The notes under the pieces were generated by a model that did no database searches, had not been told where the DNA came from, and saw only the letters and a list, made by a program, of their open reading frames with translations. The translations under genes were made by a program, and so were the position numbers. Shown here one piece after another: positions 42,542 through 52,593 of a stretch of DNA of 64,000 nucleotides (positions within the stretch are counted from its first letter, which is position 1; the number at the start of each line of letters is the position of its first letter). Source of the DNA: Streptomyces misionensis (GTDB taxonomy: Bacteria; Actinomycetota; Actinomycetes; Streptomycetales; Streptomycetaceae); the NCBI RefSeq assembly GCF_900104815.1, contig NZ_FNTD01000004.1, forward strand, positions 6,571,001 to 6,635,000. Direction: 5' to 3'.

Positions 42542-44413
42542 CTACCGGCCGGCGGTCGCGGCGTCCGCCCGGTCGGACCGCAGCCGCGCGGCCAGCCGGG
42601 CCACCTCGGCGTACAGCGGGTGGTCGTGGGCCACTCCCCAGCGGTGCAGGTAGACGAGCAGCTGGGTGATCACCGTGTCGTACTCCACGAGCACGGAACT
42701 CTTCTTACCGGTGAGCAGCTCGACGTGCATCAGGTACTGATAGGTGGGTTCGTCGATCTTCCCGTGCGACTTGAAGCTCGCGGCATAACGGCCGACCCCC
42801 TTCTGCTGGTCGCTCGCGTAGTCGAGCTTCGCCCTGAAGAGGTCGCTCTGGGCGGCGGTCAGCGTCCCCCCGTCGTGTTCCAGCAGGTTTTTCAGAAGGT
42901 CGATCTCCGCATTCCGTTCCTCGGCCAGCCGGCGGATCTCGTCGTCGCCGAGCCCACGCCGCAGGAGCAGCAGGATCGCGGTGTTCGCATAGCTTTCGCC
43001 CGCGTCCACATGGGTGAGTTCGTGGGCGAGCGAACCGAGCCGTTCGGTCGTGCCCTGTCCCTGGTACACGGCGTGCCTCATGGAGTACTTCTCGGCGGAT
43101 CCCGCGGGGGAGAGGGACGTGCCCGGCATCCCGGTCGTGAAGCCGACGATGCCGCGGTGCGCCAGCAGATCGCCCAGCAGGTCCCGGGTGATCCGCGGGG
43201 CGCCGGGGTCCTGGCGGATGGCGTCCAGGCGGTCCAGATCGTCCTCGACCAGCCTGCGCCTCTCGTCCTCCGGCAGATCCCTGACCACGCCGTTCACCCA
43301 GTCCGCGAGCCGGGCGTTGGTGAGGGACAGATCGCTGTCCACGGCCGCGCCGGTCTCCTGGATCCGCCCGAGGACGGTGTCCTGCGCGGCCAGCAGCAGG
43401 CGCGCCTGGGCAAGTTTGTCCGCCGTGTTCCTGGCCTCCTCCAGCTGCCGGCAGATCTCCTGGTGGGCGCGTACCTGTTCGATGATCTCCTCGATGACCG
43501 CGTCCAGCCGGATGTCGTTGGATTCCGCGTGGCTTTCCGCGACCAGGGAATCGACCTCCGTCTGGTGCCTTTTCGATTTCGAGTTCCTGGCGTACTCCTC
43601 GGCGGCGGCCCTGATTTTCTCCAGTTGCCCGAACCGGGCACGGTAACCGTCCTGCGGCAGCTGGTGATAGGCCGCCAGTTCCCGCTCGACCGCCGCGATG
43701 GAAGAGCCGCGCTTCTCGAAGCGGCCCACGGCGGTCCGTCGCCGGAATTCCTCGACCGAGATCAGGCGGGCGACGGGCAGTCCGGCACCCGGTCGCCCGG
43801 CCGGCGCCGGAGCCGGGGCGCCGGCCGGGACGCCGGCCGCCACTCGTTCCGCCTCGCGCTCGAACCGGTCCGAAGGATCGCTGAGTGCCAGTCCGGCGCC
43901 GGTGTCCGACCCGCCGACCGGCCCGCGCCGCTGCTGCACGACATGCGTCAGCTCATGGGCGAGCACCTCCCGGCCCGCGTCGGACGCCGTGTCGTAGCGG
44001 CCGCGCCGGAACACGATGTGGGAGCCGGAGGTGTACGCCTCGGCGGCGACCGCGGCGGCGGACTCGTGCGCCGCCCGGTCGGTGTGCACCCGGACGTCGG
44101 AGAAGTCCGCGCCCAGCCTGGTCTCCATGTCGGTGCGGACCGGGTCGTCCAGCGGGCGGCCGGGGGAGCGCAGCGCCCGGCGCACCGACGCGGACCGCTG
44201 TGCCTCCGGGTCGGCGTGCTCCGGTCCGGCCCGGTTCAGCAGCTCGCCGACCGCGGCGTTGCCGATCAGCCGTTGCAGGGCGGGCAGTGCGTCAGGCCGC
44301 AACGGGGCGCCCGGACCGGGGCGCCGGGCGTCCGCCGTTCGCGCCGTGGCGGGCTCGGCGCCCGCGCTCTCCTCGTGTCGCTTCCGGTGTCCGCGCACGT
44401 CGCTCCTCACCAC
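42542..44413 (-). CDS. DUF4157-domain protein with second zincin-like motif
   Basis: This protein of about 623 residues has a Lys/Arg-rich start, then a DUF4157 domain at about residues 80-165 (LQRLIGNAAV, LGADFSDVRVHTDRAAH, YTSGSHIVF, HELTHVVQQ with His153/His157). A long charged, coiled-coil-like middle follows (about 220-400). A second HELTH lies at His464-His468 in a region (AHELTHVDAGESYANTA, then EERNAEID) that looks like a separate metallopeptidase domain. DUF4157 marks cargo of extracellular contractile injection systems, and C-terminal parts often are toxins; no such system is in this window. GTG at 44413 has GGAGGA seven bases upstream. Confidence 0.85.
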   Translation of the reverse strand: MVRSDVRGHRKRHEESAGAEPATARTADARRPGPGAPLRPDALPALQRLIGNAAVGELLNRAGPEHADPEAQRSASVRRALRSPGRPLDDPVRTDMETRLGADFSDVRVHTDRAAHESAAAVAAEAYTSGSHIVFRRGRYDTASDAGREVLAHELTHVVQQRRGPVGGSDTGAGLALSDPSDRFEREAERVAAGVPAGAPAPAPAGRPGAGLPVARLISVEEFRRRTAVGRFEKRGSSIAAVERELAAYHQLPQDGYRARFGQLEKIRAAAEEYARNSKSKRHQTEVDSLVAESHAESNDIRLDAVIEEIIEQVRAHQEICRQLEEARNTADKLAQARLLLAAQDTVLGRIQETGAAVDSDLSLTNARLADWVNGVVRDLPEDERRRLVEDDLDRLDAIRQDPGAPRITRDLLGDLLAHRGIVGFTTGMPGTSLSPAGSAEKYSMRHAVYQGQGTTERLGSLAHELTHVDAGESYANTAILLLLRRGLGDDEIRRLAEERNAEIDLLKNLLEHDGGTLTAAQSDLFRAKLDYASDQQKGVGRYAASFKSHGKIDEPTYQYLMHVELLTGKKSSVLVEYDTVITQLLVYLHRWGVAHDHPLYAEVARLAARLRSDRADAATAGR

Positions 44414-44545
44414 GGCGAGATCCTCCGTTCCGGTGTACGGCGCAGGCCACCCGCCGGGTAGGGGAGAACGGGCAGGAACCGGGGCAGAACAGGTGCCTGG
44501 CGAGGACAACGGGCGGAAAACCGCGAGGAGTTCGGCGGAGCCTGG

Positions 44546-44989
44546 TCAGTGTGCCCCTGCGGCGGTGCCGTCGGTGTCCGGATCGACGACGCGGAAGCGT
44601 TCGGCGACGACCAGCGCGTCGTCGTCCACCGAAGGTGTGTAGCCGAGCAGTTCGGTCATGGTCTCGCCGGCGAAGAAGTCCCGGTGGGCGGCGGCCCACT
44701 CCGCGGCGTCCGCGTATCCGCGGCCCTCGTCCCGGGCGAACCGGTCGTCCACCTCGCCGAAGGGGATCACCCGGACCTCGGTCAGTTCGATCACGACGGC
44801 CGGCCGGTCGTCCGAGTCGAGCACCGCGTACCGGGTGCCCGTCTCGGGAACGGGCTCGCCCGCGCGGTCCAGGATCTCGGCCAGCGCCGTCATCGCGGTC
44901 TTGCGGCCGCTGATGATGGCCTCGACCCCGCGGTCGCGCTCCGGGCCGGGGAAGGCGAGGGCCAGCGTGGGGAGGTCGTCGGGGATCAT
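44546..44989 (-). CDS. ASCH-domain protein
   Basis: This 147-residue cytoplasmic protein has an ASCH (PUA-like, RNA-binding) domain. Visible features are PTLALAFPGPERDRGVEAII, GRKTAMTAL (the ASCH GxKxxTxR-like loop), YAVLDSDDRPAVVIELTEVRVIPFGEVDDRFARDEG-type core elements and EWAAAHRDFF near the C-terminus. The family, often called DUF984, is linked to RNA metabolism or modified-nucleotide hydrolysis; the function here is not known. ATG at 44989 is preferred; GTG at 45025 would place the start in a large inverted repeat. The gene may be single, with an operator-like dyad upstream. Confidence 0.82.
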   Translation of the reverse strand: MIPDDLPTLALAFPGPERDRGVEAIISGRKTAMTALAEILDRAGEPVPETGTRYAVLDSDDRPAVVIELTEVRVIPFGEVDDRFARDEGRGYADAAEWAAAHRDFFAGETMTELLGYTPSVDDDALVVAERFRVVDPDTDGTAAGAH

Positions 44990-45018
44990 GGGCCGAGCGT
45001 ACCCGAGATGGGTCGGTG

Positions 45019-45043
45019 AACTCACCTGTTTTACAGGTGAGTT
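45019..45043. promoter_or_regulatory. 11-bp-arm inverted repeat upstream of the ASCH gene
   Basis: AACTCACCTGT (45019-45029) and its exact reverse complement (45033-45043) flank TTT. It lies 30 bases before the ASCH start in minus orientation. It may be an operator or a 5' leader hairpin; there is no T tract after it. Confidence 0.6.
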
Positions 45044-45134
45044 GGTCTGTCCGACATGGTGTGTCCCGACGCGACCGGCCCGCCCGGCCCGACGGGGCGC
45101 GGACGGGCCGGTGTGAACCGCGCGGTGACACCGG

Positions 45135-46445
45135 CTACTTGGTGAAGGCCCCGGTCCCGTTCGGGGTGCCGAGACCGGTCGGGCCGTCGTAGCCCTGGCC
45201 CGCCTGGCACAGGTACGAGCCGTCGCAGGACCCGTTGGAGCCGCTGGTGACGTCGTTCAGCTGGTCCGGGTGGGCGTACGGGTACGACGCCGGGGTGTCG
45301 CCGGAGCCCGGGGGACCCGCGAGGGCGTAGACGCCCGCGACGAACGGCGCGGAGGCGCTGGTGCCGCCGTACACGTTCCAGCCGCTCGCCTGGTAGGTGT
45401 CGTACACCGCGAGGCCGGTGGCCGGGTCGGCGTCCGCCGCGACGTCCGCCACGCTGCGCTCGGCGCAGTCCGTGTCCTGCTGCCAGGACGGCTTGGCCGA
45501 GTACTGCGAGCAGCCCGAGCCCGCGCCCTCGCCGCCGGCGGAGGTGCCCCAGACGGTCTCCGAGTAGCCGCGGGCGCTGCCGTCCTTCGTGAGCGAGGTG
45601 CCGCCGACCGCGGTCACGTACGGGGAGGCGGCCGGGTACTCGACGCCGTAGCCGCTGTCGCCGGAGCTGACGGTGATGGCGACGCCGGGGTGCTTGAAGT
45701 ACTGCTCGTCCGCGGTGGCGTCGTCGGACTGCTCGCTGCCGCCGTAGCTGTTGGAGACGTACTTGGCGCCCTGCGCGACGGCCTGGTTCACGGCCGTGCC
45801 GAGGTCGTCCATACTGGCGGACTTGGCCTCCACCAGCAGGATGTGGCACTGCGGGCAGGCCGCGCTGACCATGTCGACGTCCAGGGAGATCTCGCCGGCC
45901 CAGCCGGCGTCCGCAGCCGGGTAGTCGGTGCCGCCGTCCTGGTCGATCTTCTTGAAGCAGCCGTTGCCGGTGCTGCACTCCGGCAGGCCGTACTGGGAGC
46001 GGTAGGCCGCCAGGTCCTGCTCGGCGTTCGGGTCGTCGTTGGCGTCCACGATCGCGACGGTGGCGCCGCTGCCGGCGTCCTTCGGGAGGTTGTAGGCGGC
46101 CTGGAGGTCCGCCGGCCCGAAGCCCTGGGGGGTGTCGTCGCGGCCGAGGGTCCTGTGCGGCGTGATGTCGGTGCGCACGACCGACTGGCACGCCATGTAG
46201 CCGGGCTTGCTCGGCTGCGAACACAGCCGGTGCGTCGGCACCGTTTGCGCCGTGTGCGAAGCGCTCGTGTGCGAAGTGGTGGTGTGCGAAGCGGTGGTGT
46301 CCGCGGCGGCGTGCGAGGTGGCCGCGGTCGCGGCGAAGGCCGGTGTCCGGGTGGCGGCGACGAGGCCGCCGGTGATCAGAACCGCCGCGGACAGCAGCGC
46401 GGGCGCGCTGCGGCGTATCGGGTTCCTTCTGCGGTGAGAACGCAA
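45135..46445 (-). CDS. Secreted sedolisin-type (S53) serine protease
   Basis: This 436-residue exported protease has an N-terminal signal peptide of about 38 residues (Arg-rich n-region, hydrophobic core, cleavage near AFA). The catalytic set of sedolisins is readable: Glu185 and Asp189 in GEISLDVDMV, Ser363 in GGTSASAP, and the oxyanion Asp in SSGDSGYG. Only about 60 residues of Ser/Thr/His-rich linker and a Cys-containing segment precede the catalytic domain, so the usual ~180-residue activation prodomain is missing. The start is TTG at 46445 with GGAGGG about seven bases upstream; no ATG or GTG fits. Sedolisins are normally acid-active endopeptidases. Confidence 0.88.
   Translation of the reverse strand: MRSHRRRNPIRRSAPALLSAAVLITGGLVAATRTPAFAATAATSHAAADTTASHTTTSHTSASHTAQTVPTHRLCSQPSKPGYMACQSVVRTDITPHRTLGRDDTPQGFGPADLQAAYNLPKDAGSGATVAIVDANDDPNAEQDLAAYRSQYGLPECSTGNGCFKKIDQDGGTDYPAADAGWAGEISLDVDMVSAACPQCHILLVEAKSASMDDLGTAVNQAVAQGAKYVSNSYGGSEQSDDATADEQYFKHPGVAITVSSGDSGYGVEYPAASPYVTAVGGTSLTKDGSARGYSETVWGTSAGGEGAGSGCSQYSAKPSWQQDTDCAERSVADVAADADPATGLAVYDTYQASGWNVYGGTSASAPFVAGVYALAGPPGSGDTPASYPYAHPDQLNDVTSGSNGSCDGSYLCQAGQGYDGPTGLGTPNGTGAFTK
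46252..46311. repeat. 15-bp tandem repeat inside the protease linker
   Basis: Three close copies of GTGTGCGAAGYGSTS start at 46252, 46267 and 46282, followed by a degenerate fourth. On the minus strand they encode a five-residue SHT-containing repeat in the linker between signal peptide and protease domain. Confidence 0.7.
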
Positions 46446-46762
46446 AGAACTGCCCTCCGTGGGGGGATGACCGGTTCCGCACCGGCGGTCGGCGGACCGT
46501 CATGCACTTGTTGCAGGCATGACAATCCGCCGTTTGGGGGTGGCCGGTGGGGGCCGGGTTCCGGGCATGGTGACGGATGTGCCACCCCGGTCGGTGGTGG
46601 CTACAGGGAGGCTATTGACTGTTTGCCGTTGAGAACAAGGGCAGTTGGTGAAACCTTGGCCCTGGGTGCGCTCGAGGTGTCCGCCACCGGCCGGGCCGCA
46701 CGCCCGCCGAACGCCCCCTGACCTCGCCGGGGTTCGCGCCGGTCGAGATCCGGCCGAACCCC

Positions 46763-46791
46763 TTGACGCGTCGTCCTCCCGCCGATTAACT
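46763..46791 (+). promoter_or_regulatory. Promoter candidate of the sugar ABC/GH1 operon
   Basis: -35 TTGACG (46763-46768), 17-base spacer, -10-like TTAACT (46786-46791), 34 bases before the solute-binding protein start. Confidence 0.45.
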
Positions 46792-46814
46792 CACGTCCTA
46801 AATTAAGACGTGAG
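46790..46814. promoter_or_regulatory. Operator candidate of the sugar ABC/GH1 operon
   Basis: CTCACGTC (46790-46797) and GACGTGAG (46807-46814) are exact inverted repeats around the A/T-rich spacer CTAAATTAA. The dyad overlaps the end of the likely -10 element and lies 10 bases before the start, an ideal place for a repressor. It does not resemble the CebR site recalled from Streptomyces (TGGGAGCGCTCCCA). Confidence 0.6.
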
Positions 46815-46824
46815 GGGCTTAGTC

Positions 46825-48141
46825 ATGCGCAGCATCCGAGCCGCGGCCACCTGTGCCGTCACCCTGTCTCTCGTCCTCGCGGCGACGGCCTGCGGAGGCG
46901 GTTCGTCGACGGGGGGCGGGTCGAACGACGCACCCAAGACGCTGACGTACTGGGCCTCCAACCAGGGTGCCAGCGTCGCCGTCGACAAGAAGGTGCTCCA
47001 GCCGGAACTCGACAAGTTCGAGAAGCAGACCGGCATCAAGGTGAAGCTGGAGGTCGTGCCCTGGTCGGATCTGCTCAACCGGATTCTGACCGCGGCCACG
47101 TCCGGCCAGGGACCGGACGTGCTCAACATCGGCAACACCTGGAGCTCGTCTTTGCAGGCGACCGGCGCGCTGCTGCCCTGGGACGCGAAGAACTTCGACA
47201 AGATCGGCGGCAAGGGGCGGTTCGTCGCATCCGCGCTCGCCTCGACCGGCGCCCAGGGCAAGGACCCGGCCGCCGTGCCGCTGTACTCGATGGCGTACGC
47301 GCTCTACTACAACAAGAAGATCTTCGCCGACGCGGGGATATCCCAACCGCCCGCCACCTGGGACGAGTTGGTCGCCGACGGAAAGAAGATCAAGGCGAAG
47401 GGCAAGTCGGTGCTCGGCGCCGAGGGCTCCAACCTGTCGGAGAACATCCACCACGTCTTCGTCTTCGCCAAGCAGCACGGCGCCGACTTCTTCACCTCCG
47501 ACGGCAAGCCCGCCTTCACCGACCCCAAGGTGGTGGAGGCGGTCAAGAGCTACGTCGACCTGATGGCCGGCGACCAGGTCATCCCGACCGGGGACGCCGA
47601 GTACGCGCAGAACCAGTCCGTCAGCGACTTCGCCAAGGGCCGCTTGGCCATGCTGCTGTGGCAGTCGGCCTCCGCCAACCTCGCGGCGCAGGGAATGCCC
47701 GAGAGCGACTACGGCATCGCGCCCGTGCCGGTGCGCTCCGGCAAGCCCGGCCCCGGCACCCAGATCGACTCGATGGTCGCGGGCATCAACATCGCGGTCT
47801 TCCGCAACACCCACAACGTCGACGGGGCGACGCGGTTCGTCAAGTTCATGACCTCGGACGACGAGCAGAAGATCCTCAACAAGGCCTACAGCTCCATCCC
47901 GCCGGTCACCTCCGCCCAGAGCGACCCCGCGTTCAGCACCCCCGCCAACACGGTGCTGAAGAACACCCTCGCCACCAGCGCCGCCGCCCTGCCGCAGGTG
48001 CCCAACGAGTCACAGTTCGAGACGACGGTCGGTACCGCCGTGAAGGACCTGTTCGCCGACGCCGCCGCCGGCCGCACGGTGACCACCGACTCGGTCCGGG
48101 CCGCACTGCAGAAGGCCCAGCAGCAGATGCCGGCGGCGTAA
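46825..48141 (+). CDS. Sugar ABC transporter solute-binding lipoprotein
   Basis: This 438-residue extracellular family 1 solute-binding protein has a signal with lipobox LAATAC (Cys about residue 23) and a Gly/Ser tether. The fold shows TLTYWASNQGAS, LEVVPWSDLLNRILTAATSGQGPDVLNIGNTWS and MAYALYYNKKIFADAGI-type motifs of CUT1 oligosaccharide binders. ATG at 46825 has GAGGGG seven bases upstream. It is first in an operon with two permeases and a GH1 beta-glucosidase, so the ligand is probably a beta-linked disaccharide or short oligosaccharide. No ATPase is encoded; actinobacterial CUT1 systems usually share MsiK. Confidence 0.93.
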   Translation: MRSIRAAATCAVTLSLVLAATACGGGSSTGGGSNDAPKTLTYWASNQGASVAVDKKVLQPELDKFEKQTGIKVKLEVVPWSDLLNRILTAATSGQGPDVLNIGNTWSSSLQATGALLPWDAKNFDKIGGKGRFVASALASTGAQGKDPAAVPLYSMAYALYYNKKIFADAGISQPPATWDELVADGKKIKAKGKSVLGAEGSNLSENIHHVFVFAKQHGADFFTSDGKPAFTDPKVVEAVKSYVDLMAGDQVIPTGDAEYAQNQSVSDFAKGRLAMLLWQSASANLAAQGMPESDYGIAPVPVRSGKPGPGTQIDSMVAGINIAVFRNTHNVDGATRFVKFMTSDDEQKILNKAYSSIPPVTSAQSDPAFSTPANTVLKNTLATSAAALPQVPNESQFETTVGTAVKDLFADAAAGRTVTTDSVRAALQKAQQQMPAA

Positions 48142-48145
48142 CGAC

Positions 48146-49138
48146 ATGACCACGACCGCACTTCAGGAACCGGTGCGAGGAACCCCCTCCGGTGCGCCGA
48201 CGGCCCGCAAGCCCCGCCGGCGCACCGGACGGACCCACCGGGCCCTGCTGCCCTACCTGCTCCTGTTGCCCGCTCTCCTGCTCGAACTCCTCGTCCATCT
48301 GGTGCCGATGGTCATCGGCGTCATGATGAGCTTCAAGGAACTCGTCCAGATCTACATCCGCGACTGGAGCAGCGCCCCCTGGGCCGGGCTCGGCAACTAC
48401 CGGATGTCGGTGGACTTCGACGCCCCCGTCGGTGCCGCGCTGCTGCACTCCTTCCTCGTCACCGTCGGCTTCACCCTGCTGTCCGTCGCCCTGTGCTGGC
48501 TGATCGGCACCGCCGCCGCGCTCTTCCTCCAGGACTCCTTCCGCGGCCGGGGCCTGCTGCGCGCCCTGTTCCTGGTGCCGTACGCGCTGCCCGTCTACGC
48601 GGCCGTCATCACCTGGGTGTTCATGTTCCAGCACGACAACGGCCTGGTGAACCACGTCCTCCACGACCAGTTGCACCTCACCGGCAAGCCCGCCTTCTGG
48701 CTCATCGGCGACAACAGCTTCTACGCCCTGCTGACCGTGTCCGTGTGGAAGGGCTGGCCGTTCGCCTTCCTGGTGGTGACGGCCGGACTCCAGAACATCC
48801 CGGGGGAGTTGTACGAGGCCGCCGCGCTGGACGGCGCCGGGATGTGGCAGCGGATCGCCCGGATCACCCTGCCGTCGCTGCGCCCGGTCAACCAGGTGCT
48901 GATCCTCGTCCTGTTCCTGTGGACGTTCAACGACTTCAACACCCCGTACGTGCTGTTCGGCAGGGCCGCGCCGGACGCCGCCGACCTCGTCTCCGTCCAC
49001 ATCTACCAGGCCTCTTTCGTCACCTGGAACTTCGGCACCGGTTCCGCCATGTCGGTCCTGCTGCTGCTCTTCCTGCTCGTGGTGACGGGCGCCTATCTGC
49101 TGGTCACGTCCCGAGGACGGAGGGGCGCCGATGCATGA
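48146..49138 (+). CDS. Sugar ABC transporter permease (CUT1, MalF/LacF-type)
   Basis: This 330-residue inner-membrane permease has an N-terminal cytoplasmic Arg-rich stretch followed by about six helices. The EAA loop is ELYEAAALDGAGMWQRIARITLPSLRP, the hallmark of CUT1 permeases. It starts four bases after the binding protein stop and overlaps the second permease gene by 8 bases. It forms the heterodimeric channel with that subunit. Confidence 0.94.
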   Translation: MTTTALQEPVRGTPSGAPTARKPRRRTGRTHRALLPYLLLLPALLLELLVHLVPMVIGVMMSFKELVQIYIRDWSSAPWAGLGNYRMSVDFDAPVGAALLHSFLVTVGFTLLSVALCWLIGTAAALFLQDSFRGRGLLRALFLVPYALPVYAAVITWVFMFQHDNGLVNHVLHDQLHLTGKPAFWLIGDNSFYALLTVSVWKGWPFAFLVVTAGLQNIPGELYEAAALDGAGMWQRIARITLPSLRPVNQVLILVLFLWTFNDFNTPYVLFGRAAPDAADLVSVHIYQASFVTWNFGTGSAMSVLLLLFLLVVTGAYLLVTSRGRRGADA

Positions 49139-49985
49139 CTCGCCCATGGCACCGCCGCGCTCGTTCCTGTGGGCCCGCCGGGTCTTCCTGACCCTGCTCA
49201 CCGGCTTCGTGCTGATCCCGGTGTACGTGATGGTCTCCAGCTCGCTGAAGCCCCTCGCGGACGTCACCGGGAAGTTCCGCTGGCTGCCCAGCGGGCTGAC
49301 GTTCCGGCCGTACGTCGACATCTGGTCGACCGTGCCGCTCGCCCGCTACTTCGTGAACTCGCTGATCGTGGCCGGTGCGGCGACCCTCTGCTCGGTCGTG
49401 GTCGCGGTGTTCGCCGCGTACGCCGTCAGCCGGTACGACTTCCGGGGCAAGCGCGTCTTCACGGTCACCGTGCTGTCCACCCAGATGTTCCCCGGCATCC
49501 TGTTCCTGCTCCCGCTGTTCCTCCTCTACGTCAACATCGGCAACGCCACCGGCATCGCCCTGTTCGGCTCCCGCGGCGGGCTGATCCTCACCTACCTCAC
49601 CTTCTCGCTGCCCTTCTCGATCTGGATGCTCATCGGGTACCTCGACTCGGTGCCGCGCGACCTGGACGAGGCCGCGCTGGTGGACGGCTGCGGGCCGCTC
49701 GGCGCGCTCTTCCGGATCGTCGTACCGGCCGCGGTCCCCGGCATCGTCGCGGTCGCCGTCTACGCGTTCATGACCGCGTGGGGCGAGGTGCTGTTCGCGT
49801 CGGTGATGACCAACGACACCACCCGCACCCTCGCCGTCGGCCTCCAGGGCTACTCCACTCTCAACAACGTCTACTGGAACCAGATCATGGCCGCCTCCCT
49901 GGTCGTCAGCGTGCCCGTGGTGGCCGGCTTCCTGCTGCTCCAGCGCTACCTGGTCGCCGGACTGACGGCGGGTGCCGTCAAGTGA
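49131..49985 (+). CDS. Sugar ABC transporter permease (CUT1, MalG/LacG-type)
   Basis: This 284-residue inner-membrane permease has about six helices. The EAA loop reads [32 protein letters not shown] at 49131 lies inside the end of the preceding permease gene and has GGAGGGG upstream; ATG 49146 is a second possibility. The GH1 gene begins 32 bases after its stop. It should pair with the MalF-type subunit. Confidence 0.94.
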   Translation: MHDSPMAPPRSFLWARRVFLTLLTGFVLIPVYVMVSSSLKPLADVTGKFRWLPSGLTFRPYVDIWSTVPLARYFVNSLIVAGAATLCSVVVAVFAAYAVSRYDFRGKRVFTVTVLSTQMFPGILFLLPLFLLYVNIGNATGIALFGSRGGLILTYLTFSLPFSIWMLIGYLDSVPRDLDEAALVDGCGPLGALFRIVVPAAVPGIVAVAVYAFMTAWGEVLFASVMTNDTTRTLAVGLQGYSTLNNVYWNQIMAASLVVSVPVVAGFLLLQRYLVAGLTAGAVK

Positions 49986-50017
49986 CCGGCAACACCCCGT
50001 ATTCCGAAGGGACTTCC

Positions 50018-51382
<1,365 letters not shown>

Positions 51383-51384
51383 GC

Positions 51385-51451
51385 CGGGCGCCGGTGCCAC
51401 CGGGAGCGGGCGCCCGAGGGCCCCGCTCCCCGGGCCGGCCACCCGGCCCGG
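51385..51451. terminator. Two hairpins between convergent genes
   Basis: Hairpin 1: CGGGCGCC (51385-51392) with GGCGCCCG (51409-51416). Hairpin 2: CCGGGCCG (51430-51437) with CGGCCCGG (51444-51451), loop of six. They fill the 69-base space between the GH1 stop and the stop of the minus-strand serine hydrolase, so they probably terminate both transcripts. Confidence 0.6.
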
Positions 51452-52438
51452 TCAACCGGAGCCGGTCAGGGAGTCGGCGAAGGCCGCCACCGCGTGGACC
51501 GCCGCCTGCTCCACCAACCTGATGCCGACCTCCTCGGTGCTGCACCCGTTCAGCAGCACGGCCAGCAGATAGACACGGCCGTCCTTCTCTATCCGGCCGA
51601 TGCTGTTCACGTCCCACGTGTGGGTCTGGCTGCGCTGGAGCCAGCCGTTCTTGAGGGCGGTCGGGCTGTCGCCGTCCGCCGCCGCCGACACGCCCCATGC
51701 CTGGTCGACGGCGACATGACTCATCAGGTCCCGGATGTACGCGCGCGACGCGGAGCTGAGCGGCGACGTGTCGCCGAAGACGTTCTGCAGCAGCCGGACC
51801 TGGTCCTGCGCGGTGGTCTGTGTGACGCCCCATACGGTCCCGTCACCGCCCTGCGTCTCGGTCAGGCCGAGACGTCTGTTGGCCGCGTCGAGTCCCTCCG
51901 CGCTCCCGATCTCGGTCCACAGCGCGCTCGTCGAGTCGTTGTCGCTGTTCTCGATCATCTTCGCCGCGTAGACGCGCTCCTGCGCGGTCAACGTGCGGCC
52001 GGCGTCCTGAGCTTGGAGGAGGAGCGTGGCCAGGATGTCCACCTTGACGATGCTGGCCGTGTCGAAGGAGTCGTCCCCGAACGCGGCCCACTTGCCGCTG
52101 GCGGTGTCCTGCACGGCCACGGACATCTCGTTGTCGCCGAAGAGGTCCGTGACCGGCGCGAGCGCGGTTTCGAGGCTCATCGGCGCAGGAGCGGGCGAGG
52201 CGGAAGCGGAGGGGGAAGCGGCAGTGGAAGAGGAAGGGGAGGCGGCCCGTGGGGCCTTGGGGTCCGCCCGTGCACTCGGCGTGCCGGAGTGGGGGCGAGC
52301 GGCGGCGTACACGGTGACGGCGCCGGACAGGACGACGGCCGTGGTCACCGCCCATATCAGGCGGCGTCTGCGGGCCTTCCGGCGCCGCCGCTGCTCCCTG
52401 CGGGACTGACGGCGATGGCGAGGTGGGTTCGCGGGCAC
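51452..52438 (-). CDS. Exported class A beta-lactamase-fold serine hydrolase
   Basis: This 328-residue protein has an N-terminal Arg-rich region and one hydrophobic segment (about 28-48), so it is membrane-anchored or secreted, followed by a Ser/Pro/Ala linker. The penicillin-binding fold motifs are present: Ser129-x-x-Lys132 (TASIVK), SDN (ENSDNDST) and KNG instead of the KTG/KSG triad (ALKNGWL). An omega-loop Glu is not obvious. The set fits a beta-lactamase-related peptidoglycan enzyme rather than a proven resistance enzyme. GTG at 52438 is preferred; the frame continues upstream without a better start. A palindrome lies immediately upstream. Confidence 0.82.
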   Translation of the reverse strand: MPANPPRHRRQSRREQRRRRKARRRRLIWAVTTAVVLSGAVTVYAAARPHSGTPSARADPKAPRAASPSSSTAASPSASASPAPAPMSLETALAPVTDLFGDNEMSVAVQDTASGKWAAFGDDSFDTASIVKVDILATLLLQAQDAGRTLTAQERVYAAKMIENSDNDSTSALWTEIGSAEGLDAANRRLGLTETQGGDGTVWGVTQTTAQDQVRLLQNVFGDTSPLSSASRAYIRDLMSHVAVDQAWGVSAAADGDSPTALKNGWLQRSQTHTWDVNSIGRIEKDGRVYLLAVLLNGCSTEEVGIRLVEQAAVHAVAAFADSLTGSG

Positions 52439-52441
52439 GGG

Positions 52442-52457
52442 CGCGATAATAATCGCG
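52442..52457. promoter_or_regulatory. Palindrome at the start of the serine hydrolase gene
   Basis: CGCGAT (52442-52447) AATA ATCGCG (52452-52457), four bases before the GTG at 52438. The A/T-rich centre may overlap a -10 element or the 5' leader. Candidate operator only. Confidence 0.4.
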
Positions 52458-52593
52458 TAAGAGTTCGGTTTGTTGTTCCTCTGACGATTCGGTCGCTGCT
52501 CGCCGCACGCCGCCAACCGGTGGGCGTTCGGGTGACCCCTGAACGCCACGGAACCGGCGCGGGCCGGTCGGTGGCGTGGCAGGATCCCACGGT

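Larger units (their letters stand above)
46446..46824. other. 379-base divergent intergenic region with two dyads
   Basis: The region separates the protease gene from the sugar ABC operon. Dyad 1: GTCATGC (46499-46505) and GCATGAC (46517-46523) with an 11-base spacer, 54 bases upstream of the protease start. Dyad 2 and a promoter for the ABC operon are listed separately. No gene is seen between them (46530-46760). Confidence 0.5.
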
